The notes: generated by a model from the letters alone, not told the origin. Counted from the first letter of the stretch, positions 46,300-53,938 are shown. The stretch: DNA of 64,000 nt from Chryseolinea serpens (GCF_900129725.1 NZ_FQWQ01000004.1:62001-126000), one strand, 5' to 3'. A program made the numbers and translations.

Positions 46300-46526
46300 C
46301 GTCATGTCGCAGGCACGAGTGTTATAAAAACCTGCGCCAGTAGTTCAAGACATCCCGAATTTCGAGAGCGCTGCGACTGGATAACTTGCACGTGGGCTGA
46401 AACGAAAACCGGCAAACACCGAGTGCGTTGCGCCCGCTTTGAAATGCTGCACAGATGCAGTGCGCTATCCACGGGGTTCCTTGAACGCGTGCGAAGCCAG
46501 AGAAAGGGCGTGCCTGCGGAACGACG
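46300..46526 (+). repeat. MITE-like repeat element, copy E2
   Basis: 227 bp, the same length as E1 and in the same orientation, starting 254 bases downstream of it. Ends are CGTCATGTCGCAGGCAC and GTGCCTGCGGAACGACG. The region from ACACCGAGTGCGTTGCGCCC to CAGTGCGCTATCC is identical in E1 and E2. An internal hairpin CTGCA...TGCAG lies in the 3' half. Confidence 0.85.
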
Positions 46527-46545
46527 TGCTTTGTAGGAAGGGGCG

Positions 46546-46594
46546 CGAGTACTTCCCTGTTGACTACCTTCGAGTACTTCCTGTTGACTATCTT
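46546..46594 (+). repeat. Short tandem direct repeat before the acyl-carrier-like ORF
   Basis: Two adjacent copies of CGAGTACTTCC(C)TGTTGACTA(C/T)CTT, 25 and 24 bases long (46546-46570 and 46571-46594), differing by one deleted C and one substitution. They lie between repeat E2 and the ATG at 46616, in the place expected for a promoter. Confidence 0.75.
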
Positions 46595-46615
46595 TGGAAG
46601 CAAAAATACCCGCCT

Positions 46616-46879
46616 ATGAGTCTAGACACCGTTGAGCTGATCATCAACATGGAGAAACATTTTAATATCGCTATCCCCGACCAGGAGGCTGGGCAAATCT
46701 ATACCGTGCAGGATATTGTGAACTGTGTCTACTCCAAAATCTCAGCGCGCCCCGAAAAGGCTGTGCATATAAAGGAGATTGAAGAAACAGTCATCCGCAT
46801 TTTAAGTGAATCCTCGGGCATACCCGCCAACGAAATTCAGTTGTCCCATAGCATCACCGGTGATCTCGGTTTGGATTAA
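46616..46879 (+). CDS. Acyl-carrier-like protein with circularly permuted domain order
   Basis: 87 residues from the ATG at 46616; upstream in-frame sequence comes from the repeat and is not used. The N-terminus MSLDTVELIINMEKHFNIAI is the second half of an acyl carrier domain, beginning exactly at the phosphopantetheine serine (residue 2); helix III follows (YTVQDIVNCVYSKI). After a short linker comes IEETVIRILSESSGIP and NEIQLSHSITGDLGLD, which is the first half of an acyl carrier domain and stops exactly before the expected Ser-Leu. Joining end to start restores a full domain. It may be a permuted protein or the remnant of two tandem domains. The next gene starts 2 bases later. Confidence 0.7.
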   Translation: MSLDTVELIINMEKHFNIAIPDQEAGQIYTVQDIVNCVYSKISARPEKAVHIKEIEETVIRILSESSGIPANEIQLSHSITGDLGLD

Positions 46880-46881
46880 TC

Positions 46882-47187
46882 ATGGCAAACGAAAACGAAG
46901 CCAGGGAAATAAACAAATCCAACTTGACAATGAAAAGAAGCACCATCCTGTTGATCGTATTTCTCTCGTGGATTTTGTTATTAATAATGACCAGCAAAAA
47001 TAAAATGAGTTCTGACGGATTCCTTGAAGTCGGCTTCCCCTTCATTTTTTATAGAGGTTTTAGCGGCAAAGGAAATTATGCTGAATTGGATTTGGGATTG
47101 CGCTATGGGAAATTGATAATAGACGTATTGATTTTCTTTTCAATAGCAGTCGGAGTAAGTAAATTAGTGTCGTTGCGCAGAAGGTAA
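46882..47187 (+). CDS. Small two-helix membrane protein, unknown
   Basis: 101 residues with two hydrophobic helices (about 20-37, STILLIVFLSWILLLIM; and 77-94, LIIDVLIFFSIAVGVSKL) and a central extracytoplasmic loop. No family recognised. The ATG lies 2 bases after the acyl-carrier-like stop, so the two are probably co-translated. An internal ATG at codon 17 could be the real start. Confidence 0.55.
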   Translation: MANENEAREINKSNLTMKRSTILLIVFLSWILLLIMTSKNKMSSDGFLEVGFPFIFYRGFSGKGNYAELDLGLRYGKLIIDVLIFFSIAVGVSKLVSLRRR

Positions 47188-47204
47188 TAATGGTCTGAGC
47201 TTAC

Positions 47205-47579
47205 CTATTTTTTAGGTTTCTTCAATGAAGATTTCTTGTTCGGGGTCTTTTTAGACGCCTTCGCATCTTTGTTATGTGCCAGCGAAAGATCGATCCAATA
47301 ATCGAAATCCTTTTTCGATTTCATCCCACTTTCATCAATCAAAACATACCCGATCATTGGCCGGTTTGTAAAATCCATGGTCCGGCAGCCTTTCTTTGCA
47401 ATGGCCTGCGCATGAAAATTCTTGTCGATGCGGCACATCAACTCGTCCTTCATTACGCCGACACACATTTTCCCATTGTACATGAAGACGAGCCCGCCCA
47501 TCATGGTTTTTTCTTCCACGGGATGGAGCTCGTTGAATCGTTCGCGAAGGCGGTCGGCCAATTTTTCGCTGTAGGCCAT
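47205..47579 (-). CDS. TfoX/Sxy family N-terminal domain protein
   Basis: 124 residues. The TfoX N-domain pattern is visible: KTMMGGLVFMYNGKMCVGVMKDELMCRID and MDFTNRPMIGYVLID. Only this domain is present, followed by a Lys-rich tail (ASKKTPNKKSSLKKPKK), so it is not a full Sxy competence activator. Such stand-alone proteins are widespread and of unknown role. It follows the receiver gene by 10 bases, likely one operon with the kinase and receiver. Confidence 0.85.
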   Translation of the reverse strand: MAYSEKLADRLRERFNELHPVEEKTMMGGLVFMYNGKMCVGVMKDELMCRIDKNFHAQAIAKKGCRTMDFTNRPMIGYVLIDESGMKSKKDFDYWIDLSLAHNKDAKASKKTPNKKSSLKKPKK

Positions 47580-47589
47580 GGGGTTGGTG

Positions 47590-48012
47590 TTACGTGGTCA
47601 CGAAGTCGACATACTTCTTCCAGAGGGTATGAACGACTTCCTTCGTAAGAGGTTTCGAAGCATAGTGGTCCACCATGTCCGATTGGGTTGCCTTCTGTTT
47701 GTCGCGCGGATCGAGCGAGCTGGAGAGCAGGCAGATGACACATTTCTGTTTATAGGGTGAGAAATTTTCTCTGAACTGGTCGATGAATTCCCAGCCATCC
47801 ATGCCGGGCATGTTGATGTCGACAAAGATCAGCGCGGGCCATTTGTTTTCGCGCTGGAAAGTGGACAGCGTCTCCAATGCTTTTTCGGCCGACTGTATGG
47901 CGAGTATGGACTCCACCTGCCCCGTCTGACGCAACATGATGGTGTTGAGAATGTTGACCACATCGTCGTCGTCGATCAATAGGACGAGATCCAGTTTTTG
48001 TTCTTTGGTCAT
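47590..48012 (-). CDS. Single-domain response regulator
   Basis: 140 residues, one receiver domain: acidic cluster Asp14-17, phospho-acceptor Asp65 in LIFVDINMPGMDGWEF, conserved Ser/Thr in CLLSSSLD and Lys120 in SKPL. It has no output domain, so it should pass phosphate or bind partners like Rcp1-type regulators. It starts 5 bases after the kinase gene stop and is its partner. Confidence 0.9.
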   Translation of the reverse strand: MTKEQKLDLVLLIDDDDVVNILNTIMLRQTGQVESILAIQSAEKALETLSTFQRENKWPALIFVDINMPGMDGWEFIDQFRENFSPYKQKCVICLLSSSLDPRDKQKATQSDMVDHYASKPLTKEVVHTLWKKYVDFVTT

Positions 48013-48017
48013 ATCCC

Positions 48018-49166
48018 CTAAGGTATGGTAAAATTGAAGACGCTTCCCTGGGGTGTATTCGGCTCAACCCAGATCTGCCCGTTGTGAAGTTCGGTCACGA
48101 TCTTGTGGCATTGGGCCAGCCCCAGGCCGTTGCCGTCGTACATACCCCGCGGGTGGAGCCGTTGATAGAGCCTGAATATTTTTTCGTGATGGGCGGGGTC
48201 TATGCCAATGCCGTTGTCGGCCACAGAAAAATTCCAATATTCCCCTTTCTTGGTGCATGAAATTTTCACCCGGGGTGGTTCATGGCTTCTGAATTTAAGG
48301 GCGTTGCTGATCAGGTTCTGAAACACGATCCGCAGTTCCATGCTGTAGCCCATCACTGCGGGCAATTCGTCCACTTCGATCGTGGCGTCGCAGTTTTTGA
48401 TCAACTGGCTGAGATCGGCTTTCACCTCTTCCAAGACATCCTGGCAATTGACCTTCGACATCACGTTGTCTTTTCCAATCCTGGAATATTCCAGTAGTCC
48501 ACGGATCAGGCCCGACATCCGGGTCGCGCCCTGCTGGATGTAGCCGATGTACGCCGAAACTTCTGGATCCGGATTTTGCGAGAGCTTGTTGGTCAGCAAG
48601 GCGATAAAGCCTTGTATGGTGTTCAGGGGTTCCTGCAGATCGTGTGACGCCACATAGGCGAACTGTTCCATTTCTGTATTTTTCCGCTCCAATTCGTTGG
48701 CGTACTTGGCAATGCCCTCGGCTTTTTTTAGTTCCGTGTTGTCGATGTGGCAACCGATCATGATGAGCGGCTTTCCTTGCTCGTCCCGTTCAACAATATT
48801 TCCCGAACAGATCACCCACACGATCGACCCGTCTTTGTGTTTATACCGGCATTCGATCTCAAAGGGGATCGCGCCATCGGACTCCAGGTGTTTTCCCAGC
48901 AGGGCATAGGTGTCGGGCAGATCGGAAGGATGCATGAGCCGGTTGATGGTCTCGGTCGAGTTCTCCAGTTCCGAGTCTTCATAACCCAACATCGCCTTCA
49001 GGTGAGGGCTGATGAACATGGTGTTCTCCGGGATGTTAAAGATCCAGTAGCCCGCCAGTGTGCTCTCGGTAATGCTGTTGAATAACGCCTCTTTCTCTTT
49101 CAGTTTCAGGCGCACCGCAGAAAGTTCTTTCTGAAGACTTTCCAGGGTAATGGACTCGTCCTTCAT
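48018..49166 (-). CDS. PAS domain sensor histidine kinase (phytochrome-kinase-like)
   Basis: 382 residues from the ATG at 49166 (GTG at 49184 possible). No membrane helix. N-terminal coiled coil, one PAS domain (about 25-150, STLAGYWIFNIPENTMFISPHLKAML; CRYKHKDGSIVWVICSG), then FAYVASHDLQEPLNTIQGF with the phospho-His, and an ATPase domain (LISNALKFRSHEPP, DNGIGIDPAHHEKIF, GNGLGLAQCHKIV). The HDLQEPL form is that of bacteriophytochrome-related kinases, which commonly pair with single receivers as here. Confidence 0.9.
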   Translation of the reverse strand: MKDESITLESLQKELSAVRLKLKEKEALFNSITESTLAGYWIFNIPENTMFISPHLKAMLGYEDSELENSTETINRLMHPSDLPDTYALLGKHLESDGAIPFEIECRYKHKDGSIVWVICSGNIVERDEQGKPLIMIGCHIDNTELKKAEGIAKYANELERKNTEMEQFAYVASHDLQEPLNTIQGFIALLTNKLSQNPDPEVSAYIGYIQQGATRMSGLIRGLLEYSRIGKDNVMSKVNCQDVLEEVKADLSQLIKNCDATIEVDELPAVMGYSMELRIVFQNLISNALKFRSHEPPRVKISCTKKGEYWNFSVADNGIGIDPAHHEKIFRLYQRLHPRGMYDGNGLGLAQCHKIVTELHNGQIWVEPNTPQGSVFNFTIP

Positions 49167-49525
49167 ACTTTGCCAGTCCTCCACACTACGGGCATGGATT
49201 CAAAAATAGCATTCGGATGCTTAGACCTCGGATTTTCCTTCAGGATGAACATATGAACAAGGGCTGCCAAATAAATAGGGGGTGTGGCAGTTTGAGAATT
49301 CGCTAACCTCGTTTACTCCATCGTTTCGTATTCGACAAAACTGCCTCCGCAAATTAGCGAAATGCCTTCGAATTCCGTATGTCCTCATAAAAATCGGAGG
49401 AGAAAAGTGAAACATAATATGCGACGTGCTCCAATAGGAAACCAGGATCGAAACGGATTACCACATTGGGATGACTTTTCGACAGATCCAAGCGGAGACT
49501 GGGATATAAAGCAATGGCGTCCGGG
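49167..49525. other. Intergenic, no gene seen
   Basis: About 360 bases upstream of the PAS kinase gene. No RNA gene, terminator or protein frame with recognisable features was found. It probably holds the kinase operon promoter. Confidence 0.45.
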
Positions 49526-50149
49526 TTAGGTCCTGCTGAATTTTGCCACCAGGTACCAGGAGATCAGGATTTGGAGCAAAATAAATGTGGGTAAAAGGGC
49601 AGGATGGACGATGAATATGTCCAGCGATTCTCCCGATGCCAGCATGACGGGCAAGTCCAATACGTTAAAGATCAAGATGGCCGCCAGGAGGCGAGTGTTG
49701 CCTTTGAAATACCACCAGCAAAATATTCCGTAGAGAAATTCAAGCACAAAATTCAGGAAGGGAAAGGAGATGATGCCCAACCCCCACACGGGCGTCTGGC
49801 TAAACGGCGAAAGCTGGATGTCCTTCTCATGAAAAAGAATATCCAGCGCCACGTGCGACAGCACACCCAGCGCGAAGGGCAAGGCCAACGGCTTGTTCCG
49901 GATGATCCAACGGATGATGCCATAGGAGATCAGCGACAACAGGACGCTGGAGAAGATGGAGTGTGAATAGGGAAGAAAGTCCAGGTGAAGCTTTCCGTTC
50001 GACACGGAAAAGTGTTCGATGCCCAGGTAGTTAAAAACGACCCAGAACAATTCAACGACCTGGGTGGAGATGAGCAAGGGCAGGATGGGAACGGCCTGCC
50101 GGTCTTTTTTGAGCAGCAAGCTGGTTGCCGCGTGGTTGATGGCATACAT
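49526..50149 (-). CDS. YdjM-like membrane-bound metal-dependent hydrolase family protein
   Basis: 207 residues with about five membrane helices. It has the histidine/aspartate pattern of the YdjM family: His6 (AINHAATSLLL), PYSHSIFSSVL, and LSHVALDILFHEKDIQL. The family is named a putative metal-dependent hydrolase but the reaction is unknown. It is just downstream of the broken Crp/Fnr gene on the same strand, whose product may have regulated it. Confidence 0.75.
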   Translation of the reverse strand: MYAINHAATSLLLKKDRQAVPILPLLISTQVVELFWVVFNYLGIEHFSVSNGKLHLDFLPYSHSIFSSVLLSLISYGIIRWIIRNKPLALPFALGVLSHVALDILFHEKDIQLSPFSQTPVWGLGIISFPFLNFVLEFLYGIFCWWYFKGNTRLLAAILIFNVLDLPVMLASGESLDIFIVHPALLPTFILLQILISWYLVAKFSRT

Positions 50150-50234
50150 GGTGTTTCTGATTTATATGCAAAGCAACACCGCCCATACCGGGGATTTTTT
50201 GACCTAGGTCAAAAAGTGAACCACGCGGTTTGTG

Positions 50235-50806
50235 CTATTGGTTCAGGGATAGTTTTCGCCTGATGCGGCTGAGCGTCTCCGGCTTTATGCCCAGGAATGA
50301 GGCGATGTCTTGCAGCCGGGCAGATTTATATACCTCGGGGTACACCTGCAGAAACCATTCATATTTGTCTTTGGCCGGAAGGTGGATAATTCTTTTTAGA
50401 AAATAGTCCCTCTCCATACAGGCTTTCTCCAGCACTTTTCGCCCCATGACATTGAGTTGAAGACTATGCGCATAGAGTTTCTGCAGCACGGGGAAGCTGA
50501 TCAGGAACAGGCGGCAATCCGTTACCGCTTCGATGGATTCATAGGAGGGGAGCTGCGAATAGAAACTATAGTATGAACTGCAAAATTTGCCGGGGCCATT
50601 AAACTCGGTGGTGATCTCGTTGCCTTGTTTGTCCAAGTGAAAAGTTCGCAGGTATCCACTTTCAATCAGCGCCAGGTGAATGCTGGGTTGTGTCCTTCGG
50701 TGATAAAGTACTCCCCCCTTCTCAACTGGCGTGCCGACAAGGATTCTTTAAACACGATCAGTTCATCCTGCGGTAATCCCAGTCCACTGAATAATTTGTT
50801 GCTCAT
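50235..50806 (-). pseudogene. Crp/Fnr family regulator interrupted by a frameshift
   Basis: The downstream frame (from about 50680 to 50235) encodes SIHLALIESGYLRTFHLD, KQGNEITTEFNGPGKFCSSY and a C-terminal helix-turn-helix (RLQDIASFLGIKPETLSRIR), typical of Crp/Fnr proteins of about 190 residues. The missing N-terminus is present in another frame: ATG at 50806 encodes MSNKLFSGLGLPQDELIVFK...RRGEYFITEGHN and then runs into a stop. The frames can be joined by adding one base near 50684-50690. It is either a disabled gene or a sequence error; no other damage is evident. Confidence 0.75.
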
Positions 50807-50967
50807 ACGTTGAGTCGTTAAAAATCATGACGCACCCGTTTGAAATGCGATAGACGATGTCAAACGTTTTGCCCCCGGATCGGCAAATGATCGGTTAAAG
50901 ATATGTATTAAAAGAATTCAAAGTTTTTATCTATTATTGACGCCACGTTATCTATCATGAACGGTCT

Positions 50968-51771
50968 ATGAAGAAAATTACTTTGCTGCTCTTTTTAGCC
51001 CTTGCCGGAAGAGCAACCTGCCAGACATTTCCTCCCCTTGATCTGAACCTGATCGTTTCCTCCGTAGACGCCGCTTCAGGACGACGGGAATTATCCCTCG
51101 AACTGCTGGCCACAAAAATTCCCAAGGATGATCGCGTAAGAATGGAGAAGGCGATCGATGATCTGAATGTTTCCATCTCGCGCGACCGGACCAATGCCAT
51201 ACTTTTTCTGGAGCGCGGTCTGTTGAAGAAGCAATTGAGCATGTGGCTGGACGCCACAGCGGATATAGAGCGGGCGTTGCGAAATGATCCCAAGGAAAAT
51301 GAAGCGCACTTCTATCTCTCCGAATTGTGGATGATGCAAGGCTCCCGCTATAACGCCCTGTCAGAAATCGAGCAATACATCAAGCAATGCCCCGACAGTG
51401 CAAAAGCTTTCTATCAAAAAGGTCTTGTCTTGACATTCCTTTTCAAAACAAAAGTCCGCAATTTCAAAGAGCAATGCCTGGAATCTATTCCCGAGTTTGA
51501 AAAAGCCATAGCCCTGAAGCCCAACTATCGGGAAGCCCTCCTGGTGCGCGGATATTGCAGCCAGTTTCTGGCACTTTTCGAACTGGCCCTGGCCGACTAC
51601 GACAAAGTGTTGGCAGCCCACCCGGATGACAGCCTCGTCTATTTCTTAGCGGGAAGTCTTTACGACGAACAGAAGGACATGGCAAACGCCTGCAAGAGCT
51701 ACACAAAAGCAAAGGATCTCGGTGCCAAAGTGCCCGACCGCATCCTGAAGCGAACTTGCCCCGGAAAATAG
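50968..51771 (+). CDS. Secreted TPR repeat protein
   Basis: 267 residues with a signal peptide (MKKITLLLFLALAGRATCQ). Several TPR units follow: AILFLERGLLKKQLSMWLDA, AHFYLSELWMMQGSRYNAL, AKAFYQKGLVLTF, EALLVRGYCSQFLALFELAL and LVYFLAGSLYDEQKDMANA. Such periplasmic proteins act as scaffolds; no partner can be named. It converges with the flavin oxidoreductase gene (15 bases apart). Confidence 0.82.
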   Translation: MKKITLLLFLALAGRATCQTFPPLDLNLIVSSVDAASGRRELSLELLATKIPKDDRVRMEKAIDDLNVSISRDRTNAILFLERGLLKKQLSMWLDATADIERALRNDPKENEAHFYLSELWMMQGSRYNALSEIEQYIKQCPDSAKAFYQKGLVLTFLFKTKVRNFKEQCLESIPEFEKAIALKPNYREALLVRGYCSQFLALFELALADYDKVLAAHPDDSLVYFLAGSLYDEQKDMANACKSYTKAKDLGAKVPDRILKRTCPGK

Positions 51772-51785
51772 ACCGGGCGTTCCGA

Positions 51786-52814
51786 TCATTTGCCTCTAAC
51801 GATGGGGGCTACACGCGTGCCGATAAGTTCGATGGACTTCAGCAGTTTTTCCTGCGGCAAATGCGCGTTGTCCATTTGGAACGTCAGGCGGGAGATACCT
51901 CCCAGTGCTTCGCTGTGGCGGATGATCTTCTCTGCTACTTCCTCCGGATTGCCTACGATCAAAGCCCCGCGCGCGCTTGCCTGCGCGTCGAAATGCGCTC
52001 TGGTCACCGGCGGCCAGCCGCGCTCTCTGCCGATCTCGGTAAAGGTGCGGGCATAGCCGGGATAGAAATCATCAAGGGCTTCTTTCGTGGTGTCGGCCAC
52101 ATAGCCCAGGGAGTGCAGACCCACTTTCAAGCGGTCGGGTGAATGACCGGCCTTGCTTCCCGCTTCGCGATACATGTCGATCAGCGGGCGGAACCGATGG
52201 GTTTCGCCACCAATGACGGCCACCATCAACGGAAGGCCAAGCACTCCGGCGCGCACAAACGAGGCGGGGGTGCCACCAACGCCTAGCCATATCGGTATGG
52301 GATTTTGTACGGGGCGTGGATAAACCGCCTGGCCGGTCAGTGGCGCGCGGAATTTGCCCGACCAATTCACGCGCTCGTTGTCGCGAATGGTCAGCAACAA
52401 GTCAAGTTTCTCGGCAAAGAGCTTGTCGTAGTCCTGGATGTTCAATCCAAAAAGCGGGAACGACTCCGTAAACGAACCCCGCCCCACCACCATTTCGGCA
52501 CGACCCTTTGAGATCAGATCCAATGTGGCAAAGTTCTGAAACACCCTCACCGGGTCGGCGGCGCTCAATACGGTGACTGCGCTGGTCAGCCGGATGTTCC
52601 GGGTGCGGGCCGCGGCGGCCGCCAGGATCACCGTGGGCGCCGAGTCCAGAAACTCCTTTCGATGATGTTCGCCCACACCAAACACATCCAACCCCACTTG
52701 GTCGGCCTGCTCTATCTTTTCGAGCAGTTGGCCCATGGCCTCGATCGCATAAATGCCCGTGTTGTCAACTTTATCTTTTTGTATGGCCGCAAAACTGTCA
52801 ATTCCAATTTCCAT
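51786..52814 (-). CDS. LLM class flavin-dependent oxidoreductase
   Basis: 342 residues from the ATG at 52814 (MEIGIDSFA); more upstream codons come partly from repeat sequence and were rejected. It is a luciferase-like TIM barrel: GLDVFGVGEHHRKEFLDSAPTV, LTSAVTVLSAADPVRVFQNFA, GRAEMVVGRGSF, and PIWLGVGGTPASFVRAGVLGLP. Such enzymes use reduced flavin to oxidise small organic compounds; the substrate is unknown. Repeat E3 lies about 110 bases upstream of its start and may contain or disrupt its promoter. Confidence 0.88.
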   Translation of the reverse strand: MEIGIDSFAAIQKDKVDNTGIYAIEAMGQLLEKIEQADQVGLDVFGVGEHHRKEFLDSAPTVILAAAAARTRNIRLTSAVTVLSAADPVRVFQNFATLDLISKGRAEMVVGRGSFTESFPLFGLNIQDYDKLFAEKLDLLLTIRDNERVNWSGKFRAPLTGQAVYPRPVQNPIPIWLGVGGTPASFVRAGVLGLPLMVAVIGGETHRFRPLIDMYREAGSKAGHSPDRLKVGLHSLGYVADTTKEALDDFYPGYARTFTEIGRERGWPPVTRAHFDAQASARGALIVGNPEEVAEKIIRHSEALGGISRLTFQMDNAHLPQEKLLKSIELIGTRVAPIVRGK

Positions 52815-52926
52815 GAAGATGTTCCCAGTAGGTTTGGTTATATACATTTTTTTTGCGGAGAATGTTCCAATTTGGAGGGGAGGACTAAAGAATGTCGTTA
52901 AGTCCTGCAAGCCTTCCGACAAGGCA

Positions 52927-53059
52927 CGTCGTTCCGCAGGCACAAGCTTCCTCTGGCCTCACACGCTTTCAAGGAACCCCGTGGATAGCACGCTGGATCT
53001 GTGCTGCATTTCAAATCGGGGATAGCGCTATCGGCATCCGCCGTGCTCATTTCAGTTCG
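52927..53059 (-). repeat. MITE-like repeat element, truncated copy E3
   Basis: 133 bp, reverse orientation relative to E1/E2. It begins with the end CGTCGTTCCGCAGGCAC (52927-52943) and matches the 3' half of the element (reverse complement) through to TTTCAGTTCG, where similarity stops. The outer flank GCCTTCCGACAAGGCA matches that of E4, so the repeated unit may extend about 10 to 20 bases beyond the inverted ends. Confidence 0.75.
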
Positions 53060-53072
53060 TAAAGCAACATCG

Positions 53073-53372
53073 TTACCAATACTTGACCGTCTCATACAGA
53101 TCATCCCATCCAGGATTAAACGCCACGATGAGTTCAATTTTTTTTATTCTCGAATAAGTCTTGATTTGTTTTTTCCGATCGATAGCTTCTTCTATGGAAT
53201 AAAAAGTTTCATAATAAACAAGCTTGCTGACATCGTATTTGGCAGTAAAGCTCCGCGGATAAGCTTTTTCTCTGTGCTCGGTGACCCTGGCGTATAGGTC
53301 TGACGTGACGCCGACGTAGAAAACCGTGTGACGATTATTTACAACAATATAAACACAACCCCCGCGGACCAT
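53073..53372 (-). CDS. GIY-YIG nuclease family protein
   Basis: 99 residues, a complete stand-alone GIY-YIG domain of the UPF0213/YhbQ-like group. The motif is GCVYIVVNNRHTVFYVGVTS (VYI...YVG), then the catalytic Arg in LYARVTEHR, the Glu in YETFYSIEEAIDRKKQIK, and the usual ending KKIELIVAFNPGWDDLYE. Such single domains are DNA nucleases or repair-associated proteins of uncertain role. The gene sits between truncated repeat E3 and full repeat E4 on the same strand. Confidence 0.88.
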   Translation of the reverse strand: MVRGGCVYIVVNNRHTVFYVGVTSDLYARVTEHREKAYPRSFTAKYDVSKLVYYETFYSIEEAIDRKKQIKTYSRIKKIELIVAFNPGWDDLYETVKYW

Positions 53373-53421
53373 GATGTCAAAATAGCAAAACTCGGAAGTA
53401 CTGCAAACCTTCCGACAGGCG

Positions 53422-53649
53422 CGTCATTCCGCAGGTACGCACTGCCTCGAGCATCGCATGTGGCCCAAGGAATCCCGTGGATAGCGCATTGGATCCGTGC
53501 GGGATTTCAAAGCGGGGATGAGGCTATCGGTGTTTGCCGGGTTTCGTTTCAGTTCGTGCGCAGTCCATCCCGTCTCAGTGCTCTCGAAACTCGGGATGTC
53601 TTGAATTGCGGGCGTGCGTTTTTATAGAGCTTGTGCCTGCGACATGACG
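53422..53649 (-). repeat. MITE-like repeat element, copy E4
   Basis: 228 bp in reverse orientation, bounded by CGTCATTCCGCAGGTAC (53422-53438) and GTGCCTGCGACATGACG (53633-53649). It matches E1/E2 along its length, more diverged in the half nearest the GIY-YIG gene. Confidence 0.82.
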
Positions 53650-53766
53650 TTTGCCGGTGTTCGTTTCAGTTCGGGCGTACGTTATCCAGGTTCAGTGCTC
53701 TCGAAATTCGGGATGTCTTGAACTGCGGGCGTGCGTTTTTATGGAGCTTGTGCCTGCGACATGACG
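53650..53766 (-). repeat. Half-unit of the repeat element, E5
   Basis: 117 bp covering only the half next to the GTGCCTGCGACATGACG end, following E4 head to tail. It shares TTTGCCGGTGTTCGTTTCAG and CTCTCGAAATTCGGGATGTC with its neighbours. Confidence 0.82.
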
Positions 53767-53886
53767 GTTTTTGCCGGTGTTCGTTTCAGTTCGTGCGTAT
53801 GTTATCCAGGTTCAGTGCTCTCGAAATTCGGGATGTCTTGAACTGCAGGCGTAGGTTTTTACCCAACTTGTGCCTGCGACATGACG
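53767..53886 (-). repeat. Half-unit of the repeat element, E6
   Basis: 120 bp, a third tandem copy of the same half-unit as E5 and the second half of E4, with few differences. It ends 7 bases before a bidirectional terminator. Confidence 0.82.
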
Positions 53887-53893
53887 GATAAAA

Positions 53894-53920
53894 AAAAGGG
53901 CACCCCAAGGGTGCCCTTTT
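53894..53920 (-). terminator. Terminator after the second SusC/SusD operon (bidirectional)
   Basis: A perfect 12-bp stem AAAAGGGCACCC / GGGTGCCCTTTT (53894-53905 and 53909-53920) with a 3-base loop, with A and T runs on both sides, 19 bases after the SusD stop. It can act on both strands. Confidence 0.85.
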
Positions 53921-53938
53921 CTTTATCCCACAACTCAC

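Noticed and set aside
46439-46615. N-terminal extension of the acyl-carrier-like ORF
   Set aside because: These codons translate repeat E2 and the 25-bp direct repeat; the same peptide fragments appear wherever the repeat occurs, so it is not native coding sequence.
52815-53137. Longer start for the flavin oxidoreductase and a 79-residue frame beside it
   Set aside because: Both include repeat E3 sequence; the family start MEIGIDSF at 52814 is clear.
46046-53886. CRISPR array as an explanation for the repeats
   Set aside because: Units of 117-227 bp without regular unique spacers, and no cas genes, do not fit a CRISPR array.
53328-53891. Two short plus-strand frames with internal peptide repeats
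   Set aside because: They are translations of the tandem repeat units E4-E6, and the repeated peptides mirror the DNA repeats.
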